From positions 62,001 through 126,000 of the forward strand of contig NZ_CP104381.1 in NCBI RefSeq assembly GCF_030582395.1: a DNA stretch of 64,000 bases. Direction: 5' to 3'. Both the position numbers and the translations under genes were made by a program. The DNA comes from Ralstonia pickettii (GTDB lineage: Bacteria; Pseudomonadota; Gammaproteobacteria; Burkholderiales; Burkholderiaceae). Numbering within the stretch: the first letter of the stretch is position 1; the number at the start of each line of letters is the position of its first letter. Shown one piece after another: positions 46,410 through 55,439 of this stretch. Below the pieces are notes generated by a model that had not been told where the DNA came from, did no database searches, and was given only the letters and a program-made list of their open reading frames with translations.

Positions 46410-47137
46410 GACAGATCCTGTGCGCTCGCGCGTTGCGCGTTGTGACGGTGTTCGACAATGGCTCCGCTGCTCATACGTAGGACACGGTCCGCCATGTCCG
46501 CGATGACGGCGTTATGTGTGACGATGACAATCAGGGTGCCAAACTCTCGGTTCACACGCTCGAGCACCTCAAGCACTAGGCGCCCCGTACGGAAGTCCAG
46601 CGCACCAGTTGGTTCGTCACACAGCAGCACGTCTGGCCGTTTGGCGACCGCGCGCGCAATGGCCACGCGTTGCTGTTCCCCGCCCGACATCTGCGAGGGA
46701 AAGTGGTCGCCGAGCGCCCCGATGCCGACCATGGACAAGGCATCGTCCGGAGCCAGCGGCCGATCGGCAATATCAGTCACCAGGGCGACGTTCTCGCGCG
46801 CGGTCAGGCTCGGAATTAGGTTGTAGAACTGAAAGACAAATCCGACGTGCTCGCGTCGGAACCGGGTGAGGTCTCGCTGCGCTGCAGATGAGAGGTCGTG
46901 GTCTCGGTAGACGATCGTGCCGCTCGTTGGTGTGTCGAGCCCACCCATCAAATTGAGCAGTGTCGATTTGCCGCTGCCGGACGCGCCGAGCAGCACGACG
47001 ATCTCACCGGAGCCAAGTTCGAGGTCAACCTGATCCAGCGCGCGAACGCTCACGCTCCCCATCGGGTAGACCTTGCTGACCGCATGAATGGTAAAGACCG
47101 TTTCCACTACGCACCCGATCGGCATCTGGTGACACAT
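46403..47137 (-). CDS. ABC transporter ATPase, LolD/MacB type
   Basis: The 244-residue ATPase has Walker [16 protein letters not shown]-loop [17 protein letters not shown], signature [14 protein letters not shown] and Walker [13 protein letters not shown]. Its His switch is in VTHN. It overlaps the permease gene by seven bases. The exact start is uncertain (a GTG at 47,107 would place [16 protein letters not shown] correctly). An FNR-type box lies at 47,260-47,273, upstream. Confidence 0.9.
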   Translation of the reverse strand: MCHQMPIGCVVETVFTIHAVSKVYPMGSVSVRALDQVDLELGSGEIVVLLGASGSGKSTLLNLMGGLDTPTSGTIVYRDHDLSSAAQRDLTRFRREHVGFVFQFYNLIPSLTARENVALVTDIADRPLAPDDALSMVGIGALGDHFPSQMSGGEQQRVAIARAVAKRPDVLLCDEPTGALDFRTGRLVLEVLERVNREFGTLIVIVTHNAVIADMADRVLRMSSGAIVEHRHNAQRASAQDLSW

Positions 47138-47259
47138 TTCGGAACGACGCTCGCTGCCTGAGCCGCTCCCTTGCCGTGTTGCGGTGGCCCAGCATCCGTC
47201 GATGGGCGGGCAGCAGCTCTGCGCCTGGAATCACCCTAGTCGGATGCTTCAGATGTCCG

Positions 47260-47273
47260 TTGATCTGGCTCAA
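47260..47273 (-). promoter_or_regulatory. FNR/ANR-type box upstream of the ABC operon
   Basis: TTGAT-CTGG-CTCAA differs from the TTGAT-N4-ATCAA consensus at one position. On the minus strand a TAGGGT -10-like hexamer (47,233-47,238) lies 31 bases away centre to centre, close to class II FNR promoter spacing. Confidence 0.55.
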
Positions 47274-47411
47274 CGCCACTCGGGTATAACCGCGAACATG
47301 CTCGGCATTAATCAGCCGTTGGGTGAAGAACCTCCAAGCACTGCCGCTATGTGATTTGATCAATGCACCGCGTCGACCCTGGCGGTTGAGATTCATCGGC
47401 ATGGTCTTCGG

Positions 47412-47425
47412 TTGATCAAGATCAG
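47412..47425 (+). promoter_or_regulatory. FNR/ANR-type box upstream of the second USP
   Basis: TTGAT-CAAG-ATCAG also differs from consensus at one position. A TAAGTT hexamer (47,447-47,452) lies 31 bases downstream, centre to centre. The whole gap 47,138-47,533 (396 bases) holds no credible gene and serves as a divergent promoter region. Confidence 0.6.
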
Positions 47426-47533
47426 CCTGCCGAACGTGGCGTGCCATAAGTTTGAAGCATCACCCGTGGGCTCCCACGCCAGAGCTGAGTAAGGAAGCGG
47501 CACTGGAGAAGCCTTATCGAAGGAGAAGCGATC

Positions 47534-47974
47534 ATGTCAAAGAACATTGTGCTGGCCACTGACGGTTCCGCTTACTCGGACGCTGCGGCCCACTGCATCG
47601 CAGACCGCAGGCTGCTCACACCGGACATCACGGTCCATGTTCTACACTGCACACCTGATGTCAGCGGAGAGGTAGAGGTATTTGTCGGACACGCGGACGT
47701 TGCTGCCTGGCATAAAGAGCAAAGTGCCAAGGCAATGGCTTCCGCCATCGCGATCCTACGCGCTGCGGACGTTCCTTTTGAGGCTCACGGGTTGGTGGGA
47801 TTTGCCCCGGAGCGCATCGTCCAGTACAGCCGCTCGGTGCACGCCGAGGCGATCGTGATGGGGGCGCACGGTCGTGGTGCCTTTTTCGATGCGGTCCTGG
47901 GTTCGGTGGCCAACCGCGTTGTGGCCCGGGCGGAATGCCCGGTTCTTCTGGTCAAAGCGGCAAAGGGCGCCTAG
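47534..47974 (+). CDS. Universal stress protein A family, second copy
   Basis: A 146-residue UspA protein with KNIVLATDGSAYSDAAAHC and the nucleotide site GAHGRGAFFDAVLGSVANRVV. AAGGAGAAGCGATC precedes the ATG. An FNR/ANR-type box upstream suggests induction at low oxygen, as for many Pseudomonas USPs. It is the last intact gene before the distal transposon end. Confidence 0.9.
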   Translation: MSKNIVLATDGSAYSDAAAHCIADRRLLTPDITVHVLHCTPDVSGEVEVFVGHADVAAWHKEQSAKAMASAIAILRAADVPFEAHGLVGFAPERIVQYSRSVHAEAIVMGAHGRGAFFDAVLGSVANRVVARAECPVLLVKAAKGA

Positions 47975-47991
47975 TAGGGATAGGCTGCGCA

Positions 47992-48181
47992 GTGAAACGC
48001 CCGAATCTGCAGGTTGAGTACATCCCCGTGACCGGGCAGAACAGAATCCCACTCCTGGTCAACGGCACTTACGATTTCGAATGCGGTTCCACACCCAATA
48101 ACCTCGCGCGAGGGCGGGATGTTGACCCTGAGTTCAAGAAACTGTTGGACGGCACCATCGTCTGGCTGATGAGAGCCGGTG
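47992..48181 (+). pseudogene. GltI-like amino-acid-binding protein remnant with internal deletion
   Basis: The frame reads LQVEYIPVTGQNRIPLLVNG and TYDFECGSTPNNLAR, a middle segment of glutamate/aspartate binding proteins (GltI). It then goes straight into VDPEFKKLLDGTIVWLMRAG, a segment near the C-terminus of the same family. About 140 residues are missing between them and the N-terminal domain is absent. The open frame continues to 48,360 without family resemblance. Confidence 0.7.
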
Positions 48182-48262
48182 CACACTTCTTCGGTTGCCG
48201 TTGGTGGACTCTCGTTGAGCCCAATATGATGGCTTCCAGCGGTGCGACTTTGCAGCGACCAA

Positions 48263-48402
48263 AGGGCAAACATATTTGTAGCGAGAAGCCTGCGGGGAGG
48301 ATCGAAGTTGCTGGTCTGGGACAAACTTGCATGCTCACGGTGTCCTACGTAACGCATTGATTCTTCTGCGTTACGTAGGTCAGACATAATTGCAACTAAT
48401 CA
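48263..48402. repeat. Distal transposon end with spaced TnsB-like sites
   Basis: Read inward from 48,402: terminal TGATTAGTTGCAATTATG, then a perfect 13-bp inverted repeat CCTACGTAACGCA / TGCGTTACGTAGG (48,344-48,379). Next are GCAAGTTTGTCCC (48,318-48,334) and ACAAATATGTTTGCCC (48,265-48,281). The last matches the glmS-proximal ACAAATATGTTGGCCC at 15 of 16 positions. Spaced sites resemble a Tn7 left end. Confidence 0.8.
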
Positions 48403-48407
48403 ACAGA
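48403..48407. repeat. Target-site duplication, right copy (ACAGA)
   Basis: ACAGA directly after the element, matching 31,630-31,634. Joining the two flanks rebuilds glmS stop, 18 bases, ACAGA, then the terminator. Confidence 0.85.
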
Positions 48408-48436
48408 AAAGGCCGTCCTTCGGGACGGCCTTTTTT
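48407..48436 (+). terminator. Original glmS terminator, displaced by the insertion
   Basis: GGCCGTCC (48,411-48,418), loop TTCG and GGACGGCC (48,423-48,430) with preceding A4 and trailing T6: a strong rho-independent terminator. No gene in the correct orientation is left near it, and with the element removed it would stand 23 bases after the glmS stop. Confidence 0.85.
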
Positions 48437-48643
48437 CGTGGTGTGCGTTGCGCCAGACAAGCATTCGCTCCACCGTTGTTTCAAGTATACCGCGCGCCCT
48501 GGGGCTTGCGGGAAGCCCCGGTGGCCGCAGTAGCATCGCCCCCCATCTTTGAAACCGACCGAAAGGAGGGCAGACATGCGCGTGATGCCGTCGACGTTTG
48601 GAGCGCGGGGCCGTGGCGTGGCGATGCCGCCCGGAGGTGTGAA

Positions 48644-50107
48644 ATGAGCGGGCATGCCGTGGTAATCGCCGGCGGTGGGCCGACGGGGCTCATGCTGGCG
48701 GCCGAGTTGGCGTTGGCCGGCATCGACGTCGCCATTGTCGAGCGCCGCGCCAATCAGGACGTGGAGGGCGTGCGGGCACTGGGTCTGCATGCGCGCTCGA
48801 TCGAAGTGCTCGACCAGCGCGGTGTGGCCGAGCGGTTTGTCTCCCAGGGCAAGACCTATCCGGTCGTGCACTTCGGCGAGAACTCGCTCGACATCAGCGA
48901 CTTTCCCACACGGCACAACTATGTGCTCGGCCTGTGGCAGCACCACACCGAGCGCCTCCTCGCGCAGTGGGTCGGCGAGCTTGGCGTGCCGTTCTATCGT
49001 GCGCGTGAAGTGACCGGCTTCTCGCAAGACGACCGCGGCGTCGACGTCACGCTGTCCGACGGCGAGGTGCTGCACGCGCAATACCTCGTCGGCTGCGATG
49101 GCGGGCGCAGCACTGTCCGCAAGGCCGCCGGCATTGAGTTTGCCGGCTGGGACGCAACGACCAGTTGGCTCATCGCCGAGGTACACACCACGCAGCCGCC
49201 GCCCTTTGGCTTCAAATACGATGCCATCGGCCGGCACGCTGTCGCGCCAATGGAAGACGGCAAATACGTCCGCGTGGTGCTGACCGAGCGACAACTCGGT
49301 ACCAATAATGCGCCCACGCTCGCGGACCTGAGCGAGGCGCTGATCGCCGTCTATGGCACCGACTTTGGCGCGCATCGTCCGAACTGGATCTCGCGGTTTT
49401 CCGATATGGCTCGCCAGGCCGTGGCCTACCGCGACAGACGTGTGCTGCTGGCAGGCGACGCCGCGCACGTGCATCCGCCCATGGGCGGCCAGGGCCTGAA
49501 CATGGGCATGCAGGATGCCGTGAACCTCGGGTGGAAGCTGGCCGCGGTCATCAAACGGACGGCGCCTGAAAATCTGCTCGACAGCTATCACGCCGAGCGC
49601 CACCCGGTTGCCGCCCGCACGTTGCGCAATACGCTGGCCCAGGTGGTGTTGCTGCGCCAGGACGAGCGCTCCAAGGCGCTAAGCGAGATCACGTCCGAGC
49701 TGTTTCGCATGGACGAACCACGCAGGCACCTTGTTGGGATGGTCTCCGCGCTCGATGTTCACTACGACTTGGGCGAGGGCCATCCGCTGCTCGGCCGCCG
49801 CATGCCCGATCTCGACCTGGACACCACGCAGGGCCCGGTGCGGGTTTTCGAGTTGTTGCACGAGGCGCGCGCAGTGCTGCTCAACTTCGGCCCGGCGGAT
49901 GCCGTCGACATCGCACCATGGGCCGACCGCGTGCGGCGGGTGGACGCCCGCTATGCCGGCACCTGGGCGCTTCCGGTGGTGGGCACAGTGTCTGCGCCGA
50001 CCGCGGTGTTGATCCGGCCTGATGGTCACGTGGCATGGGTCGGTGACGGAACGACGGACAGGCTTCGGGAGAGCTTGGAGCGCTGGTTTGGCGTGGCGGT
50101 GGCCTGA
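48644..50107 (+). CDS. FAD-dependent aromatic monooxygenase (class A hydroxylase)
   Basis: A 487-residue flavoprotein of the PHBH/RdmE/PgaE group. The FAD motif is VVIAGGGPTGLMLAAELAL with the acidic end VERR, then DGGRSTVRKAAG (DG motif) and GDAAHVHPPMGGQGLNMGMQ (GD motif). There is a thioredoxin-like C-terminal domain (about 380-487). CCGGAGGTGTGAA precedes the ATG, and longer in-frame starts are rejected. The substrate is probably a polyketide or aromatic compound but cannot be named. Confidence 0.88.
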   Translation: MSGHAVVIAGGGPTGLMLAAELALAGIDVAIVERRANQDVEGVRALGLHARSIEVLDQRGVAERFVSQGKTYPVVHFGENSLDISDFPTRHNYVLGLWQHHTERLLAQWVGELGVPFYRAREVTGFSQDDRGVDVTLSDGEVLHAQYLVGCDGGRSTVRKAAGIEFAGWDATTSWLIAEVHTTQPPPFGFKYDAIGRHAVAPMEDGKYVRVVLTERQLGTNNAPTLADLSEALIAVYGTDFGAHRPNWISRFSDMARQAVAYRDRRVLLAGDAAHVHPPMGGQGLNMGMQDAVNLGWKLAAVIKRTAPENLLDSYHAERHPVAARTLRNTLAQVVLLRQDERSKALSEITSELFRMDEPRRHLVGMVSALDVHYDLGEGHPLLGRRMPDLDLDTTQGPVRVFELLHEARAVLLNFGPADAVDIAPWADRVRRVDARYAGTWALPVVGTVSAPTAVLIRPDGHVAWVGDGTTDRLRESLERWFGVAVA

Positions 50108-50234
50108 TCGCGCGACCCCAGCGGGGACAGCCGGGTGGAGTGCGGCGTCTATCCAGGCGTTTGAAGCAGCCGGAGGGACGGCGATGGCCGGTATGCTCAA
50201 TTGCATCGAAATCACCGTCCTCCGGAGTCTTGGC

Positions 50235-50507
50235 ATGTTCAATGTCCTCAGCAAGATCGTCCTGCTCGCCGTGTATGGCCTCGCGCTGGCCAGCTATGCC
50301 ACGCCCCTGCCGCTGTCGGCCGACGCCATCGGCTGGCTGCGCATCGTGGCGCTGGTGCTGCTGGCCGGGCACCTGCTGGAAGTGGTGCTGTGCTTTCGCA
50401 AGGTGGCGCTGCACCACGGGCCGTTGTTCGACAGCGTGCTGCTGACGTTGCTGTTCGGGTTTCTGCACTGGAAGCCCCTGGCGGACGCCGAGCGGCGCGC
50501 CCGTTGA
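50235..50507 (+). CDS. Small membrane protein, DUF1145-like
   Basis: A 90-residue protein with three hydrophobic segments (LSKIVLLAVYGLALASYA, WLRIVALVLLAGHLLEVVLC, LFDSVLLTLLFGFLHW). GHLLEVVLCF fits DUF1145 from memory. CCGGAGTCT before the ATG decides the start; upstream in-frame codons read into the preceding gene region. Function unknown. Confidence 0.7.
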   Translation: MFNVLSKIVLLAVYGLALASYATPLPLSADAIGWLRIVALVLLAGHLLEVVLCFRKVALHHGPLFDSVLLTLLFGFLHWKPLADAERRAR

Positions 50508-50616
50508 TCGCTGCCCATCGGCCCGACTAGCCGCAACGGCAGCGTAGACCTACTCTACTTCCAGTCGTCCCTTGATTGACCAGTTGGGACTCCATTGCTG
50601 CAACGCGGCATCGATT

Positions 50617-51537
50617 ATGGACCGAGTGGAACGAACAGCGTTTGTCTTTGCCGGTGGCGGCAGCCTCGGCGCCATCGAGGCCGGCATGCTGCGCGAGCTG
50701 GTGGCCTCGGGCGTGGTACCCGACATGGTGGTGGGTGCCTCGGCGGGCGCTATCAACGCTGCCTTTTTTGCGTGCAATCCGCACGCGGCCGGCACCGCGC
50801 AGCTCGAGGCGCTGTGGCGCGGTGTGCGGCGCGCTGACGTGATGCCGTGGTCCTGGCGGGCGATGTTCAGCATGCTCGGCATCCTTGGCGGGCGACGGGA
50901 GCACCTTGTCGATGCATCCGGGCTGCAGCGCCTGCTGACGCGGCATTTTGCGCAGACCCTGCTGGAGGCGGCAACGCTGCCATTGCACGTTGTGGCCACC
51001 GACATGCGCACGGGCGCCGAGGTGGTGTTGTCGTCTGGCGCCATCGTGCCGGCCGTGCTGGCCAGCGCCGCCATTCCGGGCGTGTTTCCACCGGTGCGAA
51101 TCGACGATCGCCTGTTGATCGACGGCGGCGTCGCCAACAACACGCCAATCTCCGCGGCCATCCGGCTAGGCGCCACGCGTGTCGTCGTATTGCCAGCTGG
51201 ATTTGCGTGTGCGGACCGCCGTGCCCCGCGCAGCGCCATCGAGCACGCGTTGAACGCCTTGTCCTTGCTGGTCGCGCGTCAGCTGGTGCAAGACCTGGAG
51301 CGCTGGGCCGGTCAGGTGCCCATTACCGTCGTGCCGCCGCTGTGTCCGCTCGACGTGTCGCCCTACGACTACGCCCGCTGCGGCGAACTGATCGACCGCG
51401 CTGCTGCCGCCACGGCGGCATGGCTCGCAGCTGAGGGTCTGGCGGCCACCGGCATCCCGGGCGCGCTGCGTGAGCACGACCACAACGAAGATCACCCGAA
51501 CTGCAACGCAGACCTCCACGGCGTGCGCGCGGCTTGA
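50617..51537 (+). CDS. Patatin-like phospholipase
   Basis: A 306-residue serine lipase-like protein. Oxyanion loop FAGGGSLGAIEAGML, nucleophile Ser in VGASAGAINAAF (GxSxG) and catalytic Asp in DGGVANNTP give the full Ser-Asp dyad. There is no signal peptide. The C-terminus is His/Asp-rich (LREHDHNEDHPNC). It probably acts on membrane phospholipids, but the substrate and localisation are unknown. Confidence 0.88.
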   Translation: MDRVERTAFVFAGGGSLGAIEAGMLRELVASGVVPDMVVGASAGAINAAFFACNPHAAGTAQLEALWRGVRRADVMPWSWRAMFSMLGILGGRREHLVDASGLQRLLTRHFAQTLLEAATLPLHVVATDMRTGAEVVLSSGAIVPAVLASAAIPGVFPPVRIDDRLLIDGGVANNTPISAAIRLGATRVVVLPAGFACADRRAPRSAIEHALNALSLLVARQLVQDLERWAGQVPITVVPPLCPLDVSPYDYARCGELIDRAAAATAAWLAAEGLAATGIPGALREHDHNEDHPNCNADLHGVRAA

Positions 51538-51661
51538 TGTGAGCCGAGTGGGTTCGTTTGCTTGGCGATTCACCGAATTTGCGCAGCCCGCGGTTGGGGC
51601 CGCTGGAATCAGGCGCAGTCCACGTGGAGGTGGGCTGAGCGTACCCGCCCAGGCCACTGGC

Positions 51662-53458
51662 TCACTCCTTGTCCTTGTGCACCGGAAACAGCGCCGACAA
51701 CACTTGCCGCGCTGTCCCGCGCAACACCCCGCTCGCGTCGGGGTCGCCGTACGCCAGGGCCGTCGCAAAGTTGCGCGCCTGCTGCAGCGTGACGTGCGGC
51801 GGCAGCGGCGGCACATCGGGGTCGGTCTTCACCTCCAGCACCACGGGCCGGTCGGCGTTGAGCGCTTCGTCCCACGCGCCGGCCAGTTGGTCGGGGTTGT
51901 CCACGTAGATGCCCTTCAGGCCGATCAGCTCTGCAAACCGGTGATACGGCACGTCCGGAATGTCCTGGGACGCTGGGAACTTCGGGTCGCCTTCCATGAC
52001 GCGCTGCTCCCAGGTGACTTCGTTCAGATCCTGATTGTTCAACACCATGCAGATCCACTTGGGGGACTTCCACCGCTTCCAGTATTTCGACACGGTGATG
52101 AGTTCGGCCATGTTGTTCATCTGCATGGCGCCGTCGCCCACGAGCGCAATGACAGGGCGATCGGGATGCGCAAATTTGGCCGCAATCGCGTAGGGCACGG
52201 CTGCCCCCATCGATGCCAGCCCGCCCGAGAGCGAGCCCATCATGCCGGGCTTGAACTTGAGATCGCGCGCATACCAGTTTGCGCAGGTACCGGAATCGCT
52301 GGTCACGATCACGTTGTCCGGCAGCTTGGGTGACAGCTCCCAGAACACGCGCTGCGGGTTGACGGGGTAGGCAGGTTGCAGCGCGCGGTCTTCCAGCGTC
52401 TTCCACCAACGCTCGTTCCAGCGGGCAATGCGATCGGGCCAGTAACGATCGGTCTTGCGCTGCAGCAGCGGCAGCAGTGCACGCAGCGTTTGTGCGCTGT
52501 CGCCGACCAGGTTGACCTCCATCGGGTAGCGCAGCCCCAGCATGCCGGGGTCCAGGTCGATCTGTACACCGCGCGCCTGGCCTTCTTTGGGCAGGAACTC
52601 CGCGTACGGAAAACCCGAGCCGACCATCAGCAGCGTGTCGCAATGGGTCATCAGTTCCCAGCTCGGCTCGGTGCCGAGCAGGCCGATGGCGCCGGTCACG
52701 TACGGGAGATCGTCGGGCAGGACGGCCTTGCCGAGCAACGCCTTGGCCACGCCCGCGCCCAGCGTTTCCGCCACGGCGGCCACTTCCGCGCTGGCCCCGA
52801 GTGCGCCTGCGCCGACAAGCATCGCCACCCGGCGGCCGCTGTTGAGAATGTCCGCTGCGCGTTCCAGGTCGGTAGCTTGTGGGATCACGCTCGGCGCGCT
52901 GTAGCCTACGCCCGAGTGCACCGTGCCATGCGCACGCGGCGGTTCGGTGTAGGGCATTTCTTGCAGATCGTTTGGCAGCACGAGGGCCGTCACCCGCCGT
53001 TGCCCAATGGCGATGCGCACCGCGCGGTCCAGCAGATGCCGCACCTGCGCCGGCATGCTGGCCTGGTGGACAAACGCACCCGCTACGTCGCGGAACATCG
53101 CCGTCAGATCCACCTCCTGCTGGTAATGCCCACCCACCGCTGTGCGCGCCTGCTGCCCGGTAATGGCCAGCACAGGCATGTGATCGAGTCGCGCGTCGTA
53201 CAGCCCCGTGATGAGATGGGTGGCTCCCGGCCCGGACGTAGCCATGCACACGCCAAGCTCACCTGTGAACTTGGCGTGCGCCGAGGCCATGAAGGCGGCC
53301 ATCTCTTCATGCCGCACCTGCACGAATTCGATCTTGCCGCCCGCGCGCTCCAGGGCCCCGAACATGCCGTTGATGCCGTCGCCGGGGTAGCCAAAGATGC
53401 GCCGCACCCCCCAGTCATACAGGCGGGCGACGAGGAAATCGCAGACGGTGGCGCGCAT
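51662..53458 (-). CDS. Thiamine diphosphate enzyme, PoxB/acetolactate synthase-like
   Basis: A 598-residue three-domain ThDP enzyme. The catalytic Glu lies in FVQVRHEEMAAFMASA. The central domain is at about 195-330, and the ThDP motif begins GDGAMQMNNMAELI and ends in LNNQDLNEVTWE. Glycine-rich GYPGDGINGMFGALE starts the fold. It resembles pyruvate dehydrogenase (quinone) or pyruvate oxidase more than biosynthetic acetolactate synthase, because no regulatory subunit is adjacent. The membrane-binding PoxB C-terminus is not obvious. A hemerythrin gene lies just upstream on the same strand. Confidence 0.82.
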   Translation of the reverse strand: MRATVCDFLVARLYDWGVRRIFGYPGDGINGMFGALERAGGKIEFVQVRHEEMAAFMASAHAKFTGELGVCMATSGPGATHLITGLYDARLDHMPVLAITGQQARTAVGGHYQQEVDLTAMFRDVAGAFVHQASMPAQVRHLLDRAVRIAIGQRRVTALVLPNDLQEMPYTEPPRAHGTVHSGVGYSAPSVIPQATDLERAADILNSGRRVAMLVGAGALGASAEVAAVAETLGAGVAKALLGKAVLPDDLPYVTGAIGLLGTEPSWELMTHCDTLLMVGSGFPYAEFLPKEGQARGVQIDLDPGMLGLRYPMEVNLVGDSAQTLRALLPLLQRKTDRYWPDRIARWNERWWKTLEDRALQPAYPVNPQRVFWELSPKLPDNVIVTSDSGTCANWYARDLKFKPGMMGSLSGGLASMGAAVPYAIAAKFAHPDRPVIALVGDGAMQMNNMAELITVSKYWKRWKSPKWICMVLNNQDLNEVTWEQRVMEGDPKFPASQDIPDVPYHRFAELIGLKGIYVDNPDQLAGAWDEALNADRPVVLEVKTDPDVPPLPPHVTLQQARNFATALAYGDPDASGVLRGTARQVLSALFPVHKDKE

Positions 53459-53492
53459 GGTGTCGGTCCGGTATCGGCGGGCGGGTGGGTCG

Positions 53493-53969
53493 TCAGCTGG
53501 TGGTCTCGGCGAGCAGGGCTTCCTTGCGCGTGGTCATGGCCTCCTGCAGCGGTGTCAGGTCGACGTGCTGGCGGATGAGCTTGGGAAAGAGTTCAGTCTC
53601 TTCCTCTTCGACGTGGTGGGAGACGTACTCGGCCAGCACGGTGAACTTGGCCGCAAACAGATCGTCGCCCGCCTGCATGCCGCTCAATTGCTTGATCAGG
53701 TCCTTCGCAGTGGCGTGCTCCACCACGGCTTCGTCGACGAGGTCCTTGAACGCTTCGCCGCCGTTGTCGCGCACGAACGGGTAGAACACCTCCTCTTCAA
53801 GCTGCGTATGGACGGTCAACTTTTCACACGCTTCGCGCACGATTTGCTCGCCGGCGGTTTTGTCTTTCTCCTGTTGAAACGTCTTGAACAGCTTTTTCAC
53901 CTCGCGGTGATCGTCCAACAGCATCGACAGCACGGCGCGTTGCGCCACAGGGATTTCAGCTTTGTTCAT
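53493..53969 (-). CDS. Hemerythrin HHE-domain protein
   Basis: A 158-residue four-helix di-iron protein. Iron ligands are visible in LLDDHREVKKLF, LTVHTQLEEEVFYP, EAVVEHATAKDLI and YVSHHVEEEETELFP. The start MNKAEIPVAQ follows GGAGAG. Single-domain proteins of this group bind O2 or respond to NO and oxidative stress. It stands 34 bases upstream of the PoxB-like gene on the same strand, suggesting a shared redox context. Confidence 0.9.
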   Translation of the reverse strand: MNKAEIPVAQRAVLSMLLDDHREVKKLFKTFQQEKDKTAGEQIVREACEKLTVHTQLEEEVFYPFVRDNGGEAFKDLVDEAVVEHATAKDLIKQLSGMQAGDDLFAAKFTVLAEYVSHHVEEEETELFPKLIRQHVDLTPLQEAMTTRKEALLAETTS

Positions 53970-54167
53970 GGGGCTCTCCGGTGGGGGGTTGTTGTTTGAG
54001 TCCGATGACCCGTTGAGCAAGCGGCATGCCGCGCGCGCCCCTTTGCTTGCGATGTGCCGCAGGCAAGCTTCCTGCTGGCAGAGGAGGTTACGTGCGACAG
54101 ACGCCGCGCAGTGCGTGGCTGTCGCACATCATCCTGAACGTCAACTCATTGATGGGAGGTAACTGCT

Positions 54168-54888
<721 letters not shown>

Positions 54889-54907
54889 TCGCCGGCCGCT
54901 ATGCCAC

Positions 54908-54939
54908 GCCCGCATCGCCCCTGGCATGCGGGCATTTTT
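54908..54939. terminator. Terminator after the small-protein gene
   Basis: GCCCGCAT (54,908-54,915) and ATGCGGGC (54,926-54,933) form a perfect stem followed by ATTTTTT. It serves the rightward pair and may also act on the converging VOC gene. Confidence 0.85.
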
Positions 54940-54959
54940 TCGCGTGCGAAGTTGCGGTG

Positions 54960-55313
54960 TTACCGGTGCGCGAGAATGTTGATCACGTTGCCGAACGGAT
55001 CGCGCACATAAAAGCGGCGCACGCCCCACGGCTCGTCCACCAGCGGGTAGACAATCTCCAGGCCCAGCGACACGGCGCGCGCATGCACGGCATCCACATC
55101 GTCCACCTCTACCGACAGCGCTGGGACCGGCGTGTCGTTTCCACCTTCGCTGGCAATGCTGACTTGCGGCGTCATGGTGGCGGCCGTATCGGCAAAGGTG
55201 ATGATCCAGCCGTGGTCCATCACCACTTCCAGATCGAGCAGGTCTGCATAGAACGCGCGGGCACGTGCCGGATCGGCAGCATGCAGATTCGGGACGATGC
55301 GTCGGACAGCCAT
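54960..55313 (-). CDS. Glyoxalase/bleomycin-resistance (VOC) family protein
   Basis: A 117-residue single VOC unit. NLHAADPARARAFYADLLDLEVVMDHG is the first beta-alpha-beta module, and VEDVDDVDAVHARAVSLGL-like text leads to the second, ending RRFYVRDPFGNVINILAH. The glyoxalase-type metal residues are only partly present. AAGGAGCCCCCGT precedes the ATG. Substrate unknown. Confidence 0.85.
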   Translation of the reverse strand: MAVRRIVPNLHAADPARARAFYADLLDLEVVMDHGWIITFADTAATMTPQVSIASEGGNDTPVPALSVEVDDVDAVHARAVSLGLEIVYPLVDEPWGVRRFYVRDPFGNVINILAHR

Positions 55314-55439
55314 ACGGGGGCTCCTTTTTACCGGTTCGGTGGCGGCATTCTATTCACCGCTGTGACGCCGTGTTGGCATGCGCACGCGGCGCACATCACG
55401 TAAAGTGGCGGGCACTCGAACTACAGAGACACGCACGCC

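Larger units (their letters stand above)
31635..48402. mobile_element. Tn7-like element inserted downstream of glmS, transposition genes mostly lost
   Basis: The ends are TGATCATTTACAAATATG at 31,635 and, on the other strand, TGATTAGTTGCAATTATG from 48,402 inward; 15 of the first 19 positions match. ACAGA flanks both ends. The insertion lies 23 bases past the glmS stop, as with Tn7. The glmS-proximal end has three repeats at exact 20-bp spacing (like Tn7R), and the distal end has more widely spaced sites (like Tn7L). A truncated TnsD/TniQ gene lies just inside. No tnsA, tnsB or tnsC is left, so it cannot move by itself. Cargo covers cytochromes, a two-component system, metal transport, universal stress proteins and an ABC exporter. 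Confidence 0.88.

Noticed and set aside
47355..47362. Third TTGATCAA site as an FNR box
   Set aside because: It lacks the four-base spacer between half-sites.
47025..47447. Minus-strand open frame across the FNR-box region
   Set aside because: No family features, a composition unlike real neighbours, and overlap with the ATPase gene start.
47935..48360. Open frame as an intact 141-residue gene
   Set aside because: It overlaps the end of the USP gene, and only its middle matches GltI, in two pieces with a deletion.
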